Shown here: piece after piece, positions 49,295-58,996 of the stretch
How positions within the stretch are numbered: position 1 is the first letter of the stretch
Layout: each line of letters starts with the position of its first letter
NCBI GenBank assembly: GCA_900549405.1
Contig: URNZ01000003.1
Coordinates: forward strand, 1-64,000
Reading direction: 5' to 3'
Origin: an uncultured Eubacteriales bacterium
GTDB lineage: Bacteria > Bacillota > Clostridia > Oscillospirales > Oscillospiraceae
Length of the DNA: 64,000 bases
Translations under genes and position numbers: made by a program
The notes under the pieces: model-generated
Seen by the model: the letters and a program-made list of their open reading frames with translations, nothing else
The model's database searches: none
Told to the model about the DNA's origin: nothing

Positions 49295-50056
49295 GTGAAC
49301 GCCGAGTATATTACCAGCCGGAAAAATCCGCTGATGACCCAGATCCGCCGCCTGACGGCCAGCCGGTCCCACCGCCGGGAGCAGGGTCTGTTCCTGGGGG
49401 ACGGGGTCAAGCTGCTGGAGGAGGCCCTGAAGTGGCACGCCCCGCTGGATACCGTGATGCTGACCGAGGGCGTGGACATCCCAGACCTGCCGGATGGGGT
49501 GCGCCTGGTGCAGGTGCCCAGGGATGTGATGGCCTCCATCTCCCCCATGGACAGCCCCCAGGGGGCGCTGTTCCTGTGCCGGACGGGGGAGACCGCCCCG
49601 CCGGAGCGTCTGCCCGGCGAGCGCTATCTGGTGCTGGACGGGGTGCAGGACCCGGGGAACGTGGGCACCATCTGGCGCACCGCCGACGCCCTGGGGGCGG
49701 ATGGACTGATCCTGGTCAACGGCTGTGCCGACCCCTGGAACCCCAAAACGGTGCGGGCCACCATGGGGGCTTGCTTCCGCCTGCCCGTGTATGAGACGGC
49801 AGCGGACGGCCTGGCCCCGTGGCTGGGGGAGCAAGGCCTTCCCCTTTACGCCACCGCCCTGCGGGAGGACACGGTGGACCTGCGCCAGGCCGACCTGTCC
49901 CGCTGCGCCGTGGTCATCGGCAGCGAGGGCCGGGGGATATCCGACGGGCTGCTCTCCCAGTGTGAGAAGACCCTGAAGATCCCCATGCGGGCCAGGTGCG
50001 AGTCGTTAAATGCCGCCGCCGCCGCCACCGTGGTTTTGTGGGAGATGGGGCGTTAG
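49295..50056 (+). CDS. SpoU/TrmH-family RNA 2'-O-methyltransferase, 253 aa
   Basis: SAM-dependent ribose methyltransferase with a trefoil-knotted SPOUT fold. An N-terminal substrate-binding domain starts ITSRKNPLMTQIRRLTASRSHRREQGLFLGDG; the catalytic motifs are LDGVQDPGNVGTIWRTADALGADGL (motif 1), VVIGSEGRGIS (motif 2) and IPMRARCESLNAAAAATVVLWE (motif 3). Resembles the rRNA 2'-O-ribose methyltransferase group of Firmicutes; target nucleotide unknown. Start is GTG 49295. Its 3' end overlaps the convergent MFS gene by 4 bases. Confidence 0.93.
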   Translation: MNAEYITSRKNPLMTQIRRLTASRSHRREQGLFLGDGVKLLEEALKWHAPLDTVMLTEGVDIPDLPDGVRLVQVPRDVMASISPMDSPQGALFLCRTGETAPPERLPGERYLVLDGVQDPGNVGTIWRTADALGADGLILVNGCADPWNPKTVRATMGACFRLPVYETAADGLAPWLGEQGLPLYATALREDTVDLRQADLSRCAVVIGSEGRGISDGLLSQCEKTLKIPMRARCESLNAAAAATVVLWEMGR

Positions 50057-51261
50057 ACCGTCAGCCGCTTTTTTCTGGCATAGGCCAGGCGCACCAGCGC
50101 GACGGCCAGGGTGAGCAGAGCGGCAAAGAGGAGATAGGCCGGGATATAGCTGCCCGTCCAGTCCGCCAGAAGCCCGGGCACGGGGCCGAAGAGAATGACG
50201 CCCACGGCATAGGCCAGATTGATGGCCTGCACCGCCCGGGGGAAGTCGTCCGGCCCCGCCAGCTCGGCGGCCCACACAGAGGGGGACACGGCGGAGATGG
50301 GCAGCCCCAGGGAGAACAGCCCAACCGCCAGCACCGGCACCAGAGGATTTTCCCGCACGGGGAGGCAGCACAGCAGCGTCCCCGCCAGCCCGGACAGATA
50401 GCAATAGCCGTCCCCGGCCACAGAACCCCAGCGGTCATAGATCTGCCCGCACAGCACCTTGCCCACGCAGACGCCCACCCCAGAGGCGGACACCAGGCCC
50501 GCCAGGAACAGGGGGGCGTAGCCCAGGGTGGCATAGTGGACCGTCAGGTGGGAATAGCCCGGCCCGCCCATGCCGCCGATGAGAAAGCCTGCGGCCATGG
50601 CCGGGAGATAGGCCGGGGGGCCGGAGCGGCGCTGGGACACAGGGGCGTGGGCGTCGGGGGCGGCTCCGCCCAGGGGCTCCAGCCCCAGCTGAGCCGGGTC
50701 GCTGCGCACCAGCAGCCACACCACCCCGGCCAGGACAACCAGGGCGGCCCCCTCCAGCCAGAAGGCGGCCTGCAGCCCCCGGCCCTCAATGACCCGGACC
50801 ACCAGGGGGGAGGCCACGATGCTGGCCACCCCGCTGCCCGCCGAGGCCAGCCCCAGGGCCAGATTCCGGCGGGCGCGGAACCACCGGCCAATGAGCAAGG
50901 ACAGGGGGACCATCCCCCCGTAGCAATAGCCCAGGCCGGTGAAGGCGGCGGCTGCGCAGTATTGCCAAAAGGCCCGGGCCGCGCCGAAGCAGAAGCAGGA
51001 CAGGGCGATGAGGAGCACCCCCAGCGTCATGGTCCGCCGCAGCCCCAGCCGGGCACACACCCGGTTCACCGTGAGCAGGGCGACGAGGATGAACAGACTG
51101 CGGACGGTGGTGATGAGGGAGCCCTGGGCGTTGGTAAAGTGCCGCAGGGCGAGGATCTCCGGCTGATACACGGCGAACACGTTGACCCCCAGCCCAATGG
51201 TGGACAGCAGGGTCAGCGCCCCGCCCAGGCAGACCAGCCAGGCGCGGTGAGGACGGTTCAT
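50053..51261 (-). CDS. MFS transporter, oxalate/formate-antiporter-like, 402 aa
   Basis: Twelve hydrophobic helices. The start WLVCLGGALTLLSTIGLGVNVFAVYQPEILALRHFTNAQGSLITTVRSLFILVALL resembles the clostridial OxlT/MCT-like branch that often carries monocarboxylates. GLGYCYGGMVPLSLLIGRWFRARRNLALGLASAGSGVAS in helices 4-5 is also typical of that branch. Substrate unknown. AAAAGGAGG precedes ATG. Promoter at 51310-51338; convergent with the SpoU gene and divergent from dprA. Confidence 0.88.
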   Translation of the reverse strand: MNRPHRAWLVCLGGALTLLSTIGLGVNVFAVYQPEILALRHFTNAQGSLITTVRSLFILVALLTVNRVCARLGLRRTMTLGVLLIALSCFCFGAARAFWQYCAAAAFTGLGYCYGGMVPLSLLIGRWFRARRNLALGLASAGSGVASIVASPLVVRVIEGRGLQAAFWLEGAALVVLAGVVWLLVRSDPAQLGLEPLGGAAPDAHAPVSQRRSGPPAYLPAMAAGFLIGGMGGPGYSHLTVHYATLGYAPLFLAGLVSASGVGVCVGKVLCGQIYDRWGSVAGDGYCYLSGLAGTLLCCLPVRENPLVPVLAVGLFSLGLPISAVSPSVWAAELAGPDDFPRAVQAINLAYAVGVILFGPVPGLLADWTGSYIPAYLLFAALLTLAVALVRLAYARKKRLTV

Positions 51262-51309
51262 AGGCGGCCCTCCTTTTCGGATATTTTTGTGACAAGTTGC
51301 TTTGATACA

Positions 51310-51338
51310 ACCATACCGTAGCGCAATGAATTTGTAAA
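51310..51338 (-). promoter_or_regulatory. Promoter of the MFS gene
   Basis: Minus strand TTTACA (51333-51338), 17-base spacer, TATGGT (51310-51315). Confidence 0.55.
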
Positions 51339-51369
51339 GAAAAATCCGGTCTAGTAAGGGGGCGTTTTT

Positions 51370-52614
51370 ATGGCGGAGCTGAAATATTGGCTTTGGCTCA
51401 CCAGCCGCAGGGGAATGGACTCGGTCCGGGCCTTAAAGCTGCTGGAGCGGTTCGTCACCCCGGAGCAGGTGTATTACGCCGACCAGGGGGACATCGCCGA
51501 ATTGGGGCTCTCCCCTAATCTGGAACGGAGCCTGGCGGACAAGAGCATGGATGCCCCGGAGGTCATTCTGGGGGAGTGTGACCGGCTGGACGTGCGGGTG
51601 ATGACCATCCAGGACGCGGACTATCCCATGCGCCTGCGGCAGATCGCCGACCCGCCGGCGGTGCTCTATCTGAAGGGCAGGCGGCTCCACTTTGACGAAG
51701 AGGCAGCCATCGCCGTGGTGGGGGCCCGGGAGCCCACGGCTTATGGCCGCCGCTGGGCCGAGCAGTTCGGCATGGAACTGGCCTCCGGCGGGGCGCTGGT
51801 GGTGTCCGGCATTGCCCAAGGCTTGGACGCCTGCGCCGTGCGGGGCGCGCTGAAGGGCGGCGGCCCGGTGGCCTGTGTGCTGGCCGGGGGCGTGAACGTG
51901 CCCTATCCCGTGCAGAACCGCTTTCTCTATGACGACGTGGCCGCGGCGGGGGTGCTGGTGTCGGAATATCCCCCGGGGTCGCCCCACGACTGGCGGAACT
52001 TCCCCCGGCGCAACCGGATCTTGAGCGGCCTGTGCCTGGGGGTGCTGGCGGTGGAGTGCCGCCCCTTCGGCGGGACCATGAGCACGGTGAACCACGCCGT
52101 GGAGCAGGACCGGGACGTGTTTGCCGTGCCCGGAGCCTTAGACGCTCCCATGAGCGAGGGGACCAACCGTCTCATCCAGCAGGGGGCCAAGCTGGTCACC
52201 TGCGCCCGGGACATTCTGGAGGAATACTGGGGCCGCTTCCCGGACAAGCTGGGTCGGGCCGCCCCCCTGACCCCGGAGGCCGCCCGGGCACGGATGGCGG
52301 ACAGTGTCCAGGCCCAGACGCGGGAACAGGCTGCCCAGAAGGCTGATCCTCCCGCCGACCAGCCGGAGCCTGCCCCGGCCAAAGACGGGCGGGAGATCGT
52401 CCCCCGCAGCGAGCAGAAGCGCCGCTTTACCGACGACGAGCTGGCCCTGCTGGCAGCCCTGAGCCAGGGGGAGCGCACCGCAGACCAACTGGTGGAGCTG
52501 ACCCAGATCCCCGCCAAGCGGGTGCTGTCGGCCCTGACCATGCTGCAGATCCAGGCCGCCGTGGCCGAAAATCCGGGCCGGCGCTTCTCTGCCCTGGTGG
52601 AGCTGGAGGAGTAA
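51370..52614 (+). CDS. dprA: DNA-processing protein DprA, 414 aa
   Basis: Loads RecA on incoming single-stranded DNA during natural transformation. An N-terminal SAM-like region (1-80) leads to the Rossmann-like core with VVGAREPTAYGRRWAEQFGMELASGGALVVSGIAQGLDACAVRGAL (about 115-160), NFPRRNRILSGL and FAVPGALDAPMSEGTNRLIQQGA, and after a Pro/Ala-rich linker a DprA winged-helix C-terminus (about 350-414). The linker is longer than in many homologues. The order dprA-topA-trmFO is conserved in many Firmicutes. AAGGGGG lies about ten bases before ATG. Confidence 0.95.
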   Translation: MAELKYWLWLTSRRGMDSVRALKLLERFVTPEQVYYADQGDIAELGLSPNLERSLADKSMDAPEVILGECDRLDVRVMTIQDADYPMRLRQIADPPAVLYLKGRRLHFDEEAAIAVVGAREPTAYGRRWAEQFGMELASGGALVVSGIAQGLDACAVRGALKGGGPVACVLAGGVNVPYPVQNRFLYDDVAAAGVLVSEYPPGSPHDWRNFPRRNRILSGLCLGVLAVECRPFGGTMSTVNHAVEQDRDVFAVPGALDAPMSEGTNRLIQQGAKLVTCARDILEEYWGRFPDKLGRAAPLTPEAARARMADSVQAQTREQAAQKADPPADQPEPAPAKDGREIVPRSEQKRRFTDDELALLAALSQGERTADQLVELTQIPAKRVLSALTMLQIQAAVAENPGRRFSALVELEE

Positions 52615-52700
52615 CGCCCCGCAGACAAGATAACAACAGACTTTTTAGACTTTTTAAGATAGCTCCGGCAGTTTTGCGCCGGACAGGAAGGTGAAGGGAA

Positions 52701-55106
52701 TTGGCGAATAAAACAGATCTGGTGATCGTAGAGTCCCCGTCCAAGGCCAAGACCATTGGAAAGTACCTGGGACCGGGCTATGAGGTAAAGGCCTCTATGG
52801 GCCACGTGCGGGACCTGCCCAAGAGCAAGCTGGGCGTGGACCTGGAGAAGGGCGACTTTGAACCCAACTATCAGCCCATCAAGGGCAAAGAGGACGTCAT
52901 CAGCGACCTGAAGAAGGCGGCCAAAAAGAGCGGCCGCGTCTATCTGGCCACCGACCCGGACCGGGAGGGAGAGGCCATCTCCTGGCACTTGAAGGAGCTG
53001 CTGGGCATCCCGGACGACAAGACCTATCGGGTGACCTTTAACGAGATCACCAAAAAGGTGGTCAACGACTCCATCGCCGCCCCCCGGGCTATCGACCAGG
53101 ACCTGGTCAACGCCCAGCAGGCCCGGCGCATTCTGGACCGCATCGTGGGCTATCAGCTCTCCCCCCTGCTGTGGCGGAAGATCCGCCGGGGCCTGTCCGC
53201 CGGACGGGTGCAGTCGGTGGCCACCCGCCTGGTGTTGGAGCGGGAGGAGGAGATCCGCGCCTTTCAGCCCCAGGAGTATTGGACGGTAGAGGCCGCCCTG
53301 GCCCGCGTGGCCCCCAACCTGGGCAGCTTTAAGGCCCAGTTCTATGGCCGGGAGAAGAAGATGGAGCTGCATTCCGCCGACGAGGCCCAGGCCGTGGTGG
53401 ACGCGGTGGAGAAGGGACAGTTCTCCGTCTCTCGCGTGAAGCGGCAGGAGAAGAACCGCCAGCCCGCCCCTCCGTTTACCACCTCCACTTTACAGCAGGA
53501 GGCCTCCCGCAAGCTGAACATGACCCCCGCCCGCACCATGTCCATCGCCCAGCAGCTGTATGAGGGCATTGACATCTCCGGCGAGGGCGCGGTGGGTCTC
53601 ATCACCTATATGCGTACCGACTCGCTCCGACTGTCCGAGGAGGCCCTGGCCGCCGCGAAAGACTTTATCCACCACCGGTATGGCCCGGAGTATTATCCCC
53701 CCGCCACTCGGCATTTCAAGACCAAGGGCAGCGCCCAGGACGCCCACGAGGCCATCCGCCCCTCCGATGTGACCCTGACCCCGGAGGACATCAAAAAGGA
53801 CCTGACCGGGGAGCAGTATCGCCTGTATAAGCTGATCTGGAGCCGTTTTCTGGCCTGTCAGATGGCCAACGCCGTGTACGACAGCCTGTCCATCGAGGTG
53901 GAGAACAGCGGCTATACCTTCCGGGCCAGCCACTCCAGCCTGAAATTCTCCGGCTTTACCGCCGTGTATGAGGAGGGCAAGGACGAGGAAGAGGAGGAGC
54001 GCTCCTCCCCCTTGCCCGACCTGAAGGAGGGGGAGGCCCTGGACAGCCAGGGCCTGACCCAGAGCCAGCACTTCACCCAGCCCCCCGCCCGCTACTCCGA
54101 GGCCAGCCTCATCCGGGCCCTGGAGGAGAAGGGCATCGGGCGGCCCTCCACCTATGCCCCCACCATCTCCACCATCCTGAACCGCTATTATGTGGTGAAG
54201 GAGGGCAAGGCCCTGCGCCCCACCCCCCTGGGGGAGGTGGTCACCGGTCTGATGAAGGATAAATTTGAAGACATCGTGGACCCCACCTTTACCGCCCAGA
54301 TGGAGGAGAAGCTGGACGAGGTGGAGGAGGGCAAGACCGACTGGAAGAAGGTCCTGTCCGACTTCTACCAGGACTTTGAGACCGAGCTGACCCGGGCGGA
54401 AAAAGAACTGGACGGCGAGCGCATCAAGGTCCCCGACGAGGTGTCGGAGGAGGTCTGTCCCCAGTGCGGACGGAACCTGGTGGTGAAGATGGGCCGGTTC
54501 GGCCAGTTCCTGGCCTGCCCCGGCTGGCCGGAGTGCGACTTCACCATGCCCATGGTGGTGGAGATGCCCGGCAAGTGCCCCAAATGTGGTGGGCGGCTGC
54601 TCAAGCGCACGGGCAAGAGCCGCACCACCGGCAAGCAGTATACCTTCTATTGCTGCGAGCGGTGCAACAGCCGGGACGAGGCCAACAAGTGCGACTTCCG
54701 CACCTGGGACGTGCCCGTAAAGGATAACTGCCCCGTGTGCGGCCAGACCATGTTCAAAAAGGCGGGCCGGGGGGCCAAGAAGCCCTTCTGCATCAACGAG
54801 AACTGCTCCAACTTCACCCCGGAGGACAAGCGGGGCGGCTGGCAGCGCAAGCCCGCCGCAGCCAAGACGGAGGAGTCCGCCGCTGAGAGCGCGGAAGAGA
54901 CCAAGACCGCCAAAAAGCCCGCCGCGAAAAAGACGGCGGCAGCCAAGAAGACGGCCACGACGAAAAAGGCGACTGCGGCCAAAAAGACCACTGCCACCAA
55001 GAAGACGACCACGGCCAAGAAGGCTACAACGACTAAGAAGACCGCGACCACAAAGAAAACCACCGCCGCCAAGAAGACCACGGCGGCGAAGAAGACAGAA
55101 GAATGA
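52701..55106 (+). CDS. topA: DNA topoisomerase I (type IA) with lysine-rich tail, 801 aa
   Basis: Relaxes negative supercoils. TOPRIM domain at the N-terminus (VIVESPSKAKTIGKYLG, then DPDREGEAISWHL), catalytic Tyr303 in LITYMRTDSLRLS, and three C4-type zinc-binding segments near the C-terminus: CPQCGRNL ... CPGWPEC, CPKCGGRL ... CCERCNSR, and CPVCGQTM ... CINENC. The last about 65 residues are a run of KKT/KKA/AAK repeats resembling a histone H1 tail. Start is TTG 52701, with AAGGTGAAGGGAA just upstream. Second gene of the dprA-topA-trmFO-plsX block. Confidence 0.97.
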   Translation: MANKTDLVIVESPSKAKTIGKYLGPGYEVKASMGHVRDLPKSKLGVDLEKGDFEPNYQPIKGKEDVISDLKKAAKKSGRVYLATDPDREGEAISWHLKELLGIPDDKTYRVTFNEITKKVVNDSIAAPRAIDQDLVNAQQARRILDRIVGYQLSPLLWRKIRRGLSAGRVQSVATRLVLEREEEIRAFQPQEYWTVEAALARVAPNLGSFKAQFYGREKKMELHSADEAQAVVDAVEKGQFSVSRVKRQEKNRQPAPPFTTSTLQQEASRKLNMTPARTMSIAQQLYEGIDISGEGAVGLITYMRTDSLRLSEEALAAAKDFIHHRYGPEYYPPATRHFKTKGSAQDAHEAIRPSDVTLTPEDIKKDLTGEQYRLYKLIWSRFLACQMANAVYDSLSIEVENSGYTFRASHSSLKFSGFTAVYEEGKDEEEEERSSPLPDLKEGEALDSQGLTQSQHFTQPPARYSEASLIRALEEKGIGRPSTYAPTISTILNRYYVVKEGKALRPTPLGEVVTGLMKDKFEDIVDPTFTAQMEEKLDEVEEGKTDWKKVLSDFYQDFETELTRAEKELDGERIKVPDEVSEEVCPQCGRNLVVKMGRFGQFLACPGWPECDFTMPMVVEMPGKCPKCGGRLLKRTGKSRTTGKQYTFYCCERCNSRDEANKCDFRTWDVPVKDNCPVCGQTMFKKAGRGAKKPFCINENCSNFTPEDKRGGWQRKPAAAKTEESAAESAEETKTAKKPAAKKTAAAKKTATTKKATAAKKTTATKKTTTAKKATTTKKTATTKKTTAAKKTTAAKKTEE
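54900..55103 (+). repeat. Degenerate tandem repeat encoding the TopA lysine/threonine/alanine tail
   Basis: Imperfect 12-15 base units built from AAG-AAG-ACC/GCC codons give some 12 copies of (K-K-T/A-T/A-A/T). Repeat number is probably variable between strains by slippage. Confidence 0.7.
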
Positions 55107-55141
55107 CCTGACACAGGGGGAGACCCCGGAAGGAGAACGCT

Positions 55142-56446
55142 ATGGAACCTGTTATTGTCATCGGCGCGGGACTGGCGGGCAGCGAGGCCGCCTGGCAGCT
55201 GGCCCAGCGGGGCATCCCCGTCCAGCTGCGGGAGATGAAGCCCCAGAAGATGTCCCCCGCCCATCACACGGAATATTTCGGGGAGCTGGTGTGCTCCAAC
55301 TCCCTGCGCTCTGACCAGCTGGAGAACGCGGTGGGGCTGCTGAAGGAGGAGCTGCGCCGCTGCAACTCCCTCATCATGGCCTGCGCCGACGCCCACCGGG
55401 TGGAGGCCGGCGGCGCTCTGGCCGTGGACCGGAATGCCTTTGCCGCCGCCATCACAGAGAAGATCCGCAATCACCCCAACATCACTGTGGTGGAGGGGGA
55501 GGTGACGGAGATCCCCCCCGAGGGCAACGTGATCTTCGCCACCGGCCCCCTGACCTCGGAGGACCTGTCCCAGGCCATTGCCGGACTGTTCCCCGACAGC
55601 AAATATCTCAACTTCTTCGACGCCGCCGCCCCTCTGGTCACCTTCGAGAGCGTGGACATGGACAGCGCCTGGTTTGCCTCCCGCTATGACCGGGGCACGC
55701 CGGACTATATCAACTGCCCCATGACGAAGGAGGAGTACGAGGCCTTCTGGCAGGAGCTGACCCACGCCCAGGAGGCGGAGGTCCACGGCTTTGAGGACTC
55801 TGGCGTGTTCGAGGGCTGCATGCCCGTGGAGGTCATGGCCCGCCGGGGCCTGGACACCCTGCGCTATGGCCCCCTAAAGCCCGTGGGCCTGAAGGACCCC
55901 AAGACGGGGGAGGAGCCCTATGCCGTGGTGCAGCTGCGCAAGGACAACGCTCAGGGTTCCATCTATAACATCGTGGGCTTTCAGACCCACCTGCGCTGGC
56001 CGGAGCAGAAGCGGGTGTTCTCCATGATCCCCGCCCTGAAAAATGCCGAGTACATCCGCTATGGCGTGATGCACCGGAACACGTTTTTGGACTCCCCCCG
56101 GCTGCTGGACCGGTATTACCGGGTGCGCGGCCAGGAGCGGCTGATGTTCTCCGGCCAGATCACCGGCGTGGAGGGCTATGTGGAGTCCACCGCCTCCGGC
56201 TGTCTGACGGCCATGGAATTGGCCCGCCGCCTGGAGGGCAAGCCCCCCATCAACTTCCCCCGGGAGACGGCCATGGGGGCCATGGCCCTGTATGTCAGCG
56301 ACCCCAGCGTGGTGAACTTCCAGCCCATGAACGTGAACTTCGGACTGATCCCCCAGCTGGGCTATCGGGTGAAGGGCAAGCGGAACAAGAATGCCGAGAT
56401 ATCCAAGCGGGCGCTGGAAAAGCTGGCCGAGCTGGACCTGGGCTGA
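55142..56446 (+). CDS. trmFO: Folate/FAD-dependent tRNA m5U54 methyltransferase, 434 aa
   Basis: Makes 5-methyluridine at position 54 of the tRNA T-loop using methylenetetrahydrofolate and FADH2. The N-terminal FAD motif GAGLAGSEAAWQLAQRG (8-24) is followed by the family-specific LREMKPQKMSPAHHTEYFGELVCSNSLRSD and, in the C-terminal half, MIPALKNAEYIRYGVMHRNTF and LMFSGQITGVEGYVESTASG. Length matches the bacterial TrmFO/Gid family. Spacing of 36 bases from topA implies co-transcription. GGAGAAC lies upstream of ATG. Confidence 0.97.
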   Translation: MEPVIVIGAGLAGSEAAWQLAQRGIPVQLREMKPQKMSPAHHTEYFGELVCSNSLRSDQLENAVGLLKEELRRCNSLIMACADAHRVEAGGALAVDRNAFAAAITEKIRNHPNITVVEGEVTEIPPEGNVIFATGPLTSEDLSQAIAGLFPDSKYLNFFDAAAPLVTFESVDMDSAWFASRYDRGTPDYINCPMTKEEYEAFWQELTHAQEAEVHGFEDSGVFEGCMPVEVMARRGLDTLRYGPLKPVGLKDPKTGEEPYAVVQLRKDNAQGSIYNIVGFQTHLRWPEQKRVFSMIPALKNAEYIRYGVMHRNTFLDSPRLLDRYYRVRGQERLMFSGQITGVEGYVESTASGCLTAMELARRLEGKPPINFPRETAMGAMALYVSDPSVVNFQPMNVNFGLIPQLGYRVKGKRNKNAEISKRALEKLAELDLG

Positions 56447-56459
56447 GTGAAAGGACGGG

Positions 56460-57533
56460 ATGGATATGAAGATCATTGTAGACGCCATGGGCGGAGATAA
56501 CGCCCCTCAGGCCCCTGTGATGGGCGCTGTGGAGGCCAACCGGGAATATGGCGTTGGCGTTATTCTGGTGGGCCGGGGGGAGACCATCCTGAAGGTCCTG
56601 GAGGACAACGGCATCAAGGAGCTGCCCGCCGGGGTGGAGATCGCCCACGCCAGCGAGGTGGTGGAGATGTGCGACAACCCGGCCACCGCCTTTCGGGAGA
56701 AGAAGGACTCCTCCCTCACCGTGGGCCTGAACCTGCTGAAAAGCGGGGAGGGGGACGCCTTCGTCTCCGCCGGGTCCACCGGAGCGCTGCTGTCCGGGGC
56801 GACCCTGGTGGTCAAGCGCATCCGGGGCATCCGCCGGGCCGCCCTTGCCCCCGTGGTGCCCACGGGCAACGGCGGCGCGGTGCTCATCGACTGCGGGGCC
56901 AACGCCGAGTGTCCCCCGGAGTATCTGCTGCAATTTGCCTATATGGGTTCCTATTACGCCGAGCACGTGCTGGGCCGCCCGGAGCCCCGGGTGGGCCTGC
57001 TGAACATCGGGGTGGAGCCCTCTAAGGGCACCAGCCTCCAGACCGCCGTCTATCCCATGCTGGTGGAGGCGGGCAAGGCGGGCCGCATCAACTTTGTGGG
57101 CAACGTGGAAGCCCGTGAGGCCGTGGAGGGCGCGGTGGACGTTATCGTGTCCGACGGCTACTCCGGCAACATCTTCCTGAAGACCATGGAGGGCACCGGT
57201 CTCTATCTGGTGCGTGAGCTGAAGAGCATGTTCACCCAGAGCCTGCTGACCAAGCTGGCCGCCGTGCTGGTGTCCGGCGGGCTGAAGAAGATGAAAAAGC
57301 TGCTCAGCTCTAGCGAGGTGGGGGGCACCGCCCTGGTGGGCATCTCCAAGCCCGTCATCAAGGCCCACGGCTCCTCCGACGCCTATGCCATTAAAAACGC
57401 CATCCGCCAGGCCCGGCAGTATGTCTCCTCCGGCATCATCGAGAGCATCACCGAGAACGTAGACGTCATGCGCCTGGACCCGCCCATGAAGGCGAAGGAG
57501 GCGGCAAAAGAAAAGGCCCCCGAGCAGGCATAA
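56460..57533 (+). CDS. plsX: Phosphate acyltransferase PlsX, 357 aa
   Basis: Converts acyl-ACP to acyl-phosphate, the first step of Gram-positive phospholipid synthesis with PlsY. Start MKIIVDAMGGDNAPQAPVMGAVEA is the family signature; SAGSTGALLSGATLVV, RAALAPVVPT and VSDGYSGNIFLKTMEG follow in order. ATG 56460 has AAAGGA five bases upstream; the second ATG (56466) is at 11 bases. Thirteen bases from trmFO. In many Firmicutes plsX leads a fab-acpP operon; here a MATE exporter gene follows instead. Confidence 0.96.
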   Translation: MDMKIIVDAMGGDNAPQAPVMGAVEANREYGVGVILVGRGETILKVLEDNGIKELPAGVEIAHASEVVEMCDNPATAFREKKDSSLTVGLNLLKSGEGDAFVSAGSTGALLSGATLVVKRIRGIRRAALAPVVPTGNGGAVLIDCGANAECPPEYLLQFAYMGSYYAEHVLGRPEPRVGLLNIGVEPSKGTSLQTAVYPMLVEAGKAGRINFVGNVEAREAVEGAVDVIVSDGYSGNIFLKTMEGTGLYLVRELKSMFTQSLLTKLAAVLVSGGLKKMKKLLSSSEVGGTALVGISKPVIKAHGSSDAYAIKNAIRQARQYVSSGIIESITENVDVMRLDPPMKAKEAAKEKAPEQA

Positions 57534-57550
57534 AGAAAGAAGGAACCACC

Positions 57551-58933
57551 GTGGCCCACGCCGTTCACGCCCGAAAGAAGGACCCCGCCGCCCAGCGGCG
57601 CAGGATGCTGGAAGCGCCCATTCCGCCCCTGGTCTGCTCCCTGGCCCTGCCCACCATCGTCAGTATGCTGGTCACGTCCATCTATAACATGGCGGACACC
57701 TATTTTGTCTCTCAGATCAACACCAGCGCCTCCGGCGCGGTGGGCATCGTGTTCTCCATCATGGCCATCATCCAGGCGGTGGGCTTTACGGTGGGCATGG
57801 GGGCCGGGTCCACCGCCTCCCGGCTGCTGGGGAAGGAGCGGGGAGAGGAGGCCAACACCTATGCCTCCACCGCCGTCTTTCTGGCCCTGGTTCTGGGGCT
57901 GTTGCTGTCCCTGCTGGGTCTCTGCCGCCTGGACGGGCTGATCTGGGCCTTGGGCAGTACCCAGACCATCTATCCCTATGCCCGGGAATACGCCGGATAC
58001 ATCCTGGTGGGAGCCCCTGTGATGGTGCTGGCCTTTACCCTGAACAACCTGCTGCGGTGGCAGGGGCTGGCCAACCTGGCGGTGATCGGCCTAGCCACCG
58101 GCGGGGTGCTGAACATTCTGCTGGACCCCCTGTTCATCTTCGGCCTGAACATGGGCATCGGTGGAGCGGGAGCGGCCACCCTGCTCAGCCAGTGCGTCAG
58201 CCTGGCCATTCTGGCCTCCTTCTTTTTCAGGGGCATGGGCTCCCTGCGGGTGCGGGTGCGGGATATCTCCCGCAAGCCGGGGGTGTACGCCACCATCTTC
58301 AAGCAGGGGATGCCCTCCTTCTTCCGCCAGGGGGTGGTGGGGGTGTCCACCATGGCCCTGAATTTCAACGCCCGGCTGTATGGCGACGCGGCGGTGGCCG
58401 CCATGTCCATCGTCAGTAAAGTGTTCGTCACGGTGCAGTCGGTGGTCATCGGCTTTGGCCAGGGCTTTCAGCCGGTGCTGGGCTTTAACTTTGGGGCGGG
58501 CAGGCTGGACCGGGTGAAGCGGGCCCTGGTTTTCTCCATCCAGGTGTGTACCGCCTTTTTGATCGTGGCGGCGGTGGCGGGCTATATCTTCGCCCCGGCC
58601 ATCGTCACCGAGTTCCGCCGCAGCGACCCCCAGGTCATCGCCATCGGCACCCGGGCCTTTCGCGCCCAGTGCTTCAGCCTACCCCTGCTGGCGGTGTGCG
58701 TCTTTGCTAACATGTATTTTCAGTCGGTGGGCAAGGCCTTCCGGGCGACCATTCTGGCTGTGTGCCGCAACGGGGTGATGATTCCCCTGGTCTATATTCT
58801 CTGCTGGCGCTTCGGTCTCACCGGCCTGGAGTGGACCCAGACCCTGGCCGATGTGGTCTCCTTCGCCATCTCGGCGGGGATATTTGTCCAGTATTTCCGC
58901 CGGGAGTTTGGGCGGGAGGATCTGGGAAGATAA
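57551..58933 (+). CDS. Second MATE-family efflux transporter, 460 aa
   Basis: Twelve hydrophobic helices; MLEAPIPPLVCSLALPTIVSMLVTSIYNMADTYFVSQINTSASGAVG is a typical MATE helix 1-2 segment of the MepA-like clostridial group. Central LLDPLFIFGLNMGIGGAGAATLLSQ and the later GQGFQPVLGFNFGAGRLDRVKRAL support this. Start is GTG 57551, with AAGGA at good spacing; it follows plsX by 17 bases. Differs clearly from the MATE gene at 6563. No terminator is visible directly after it; repeat elements follow. Confidence 0.93.
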   Translation: MAHAVHARKKDPAAQRRRMLEAPIPPLVCSLALPTIVSMLVTSIYNMADTYFVSQINTSASGAVGIVFSIMAIIQAVGFTVGMGAGSTASRLLGKERGEEANTYASTAVFLALVLGLLLSLLGLCRLDGLIWALGSTQTIYPYAREYAGYILVGAPVMVLAFTLNNLLRWQGLANLAVIGLATGGVLNILLDPLFIFGLNMGIGGAGAATLLSQCVSLAILASFFFRGMGSLRVRVRDISRKPGVYATIFKQGMPSFFRQGVVGVSTMALNFNARLYGDAAVAAMSIVSKVFVTVQSVVIGFGQGFQPVLGFNFGAGRLDRVKRALVFSIQVCTAFLIVAAVAGYIFAPAIVTEFRRSDPQVIAIGTRAFRAQCFSLPLLAVCVFANMYFQSVGKAFRATILAVCRNGVMIPLVYILCWRFGLTGLEWTQTLADVVSFAISAGIFVQYFRREFGREDLGR

Positions 58934-58996
58934 CAAAACACGGGTAGGGGCGGACCTCTGTGTCCGCCCGCCGAAAACGGATGCACCCCCGTGGTA

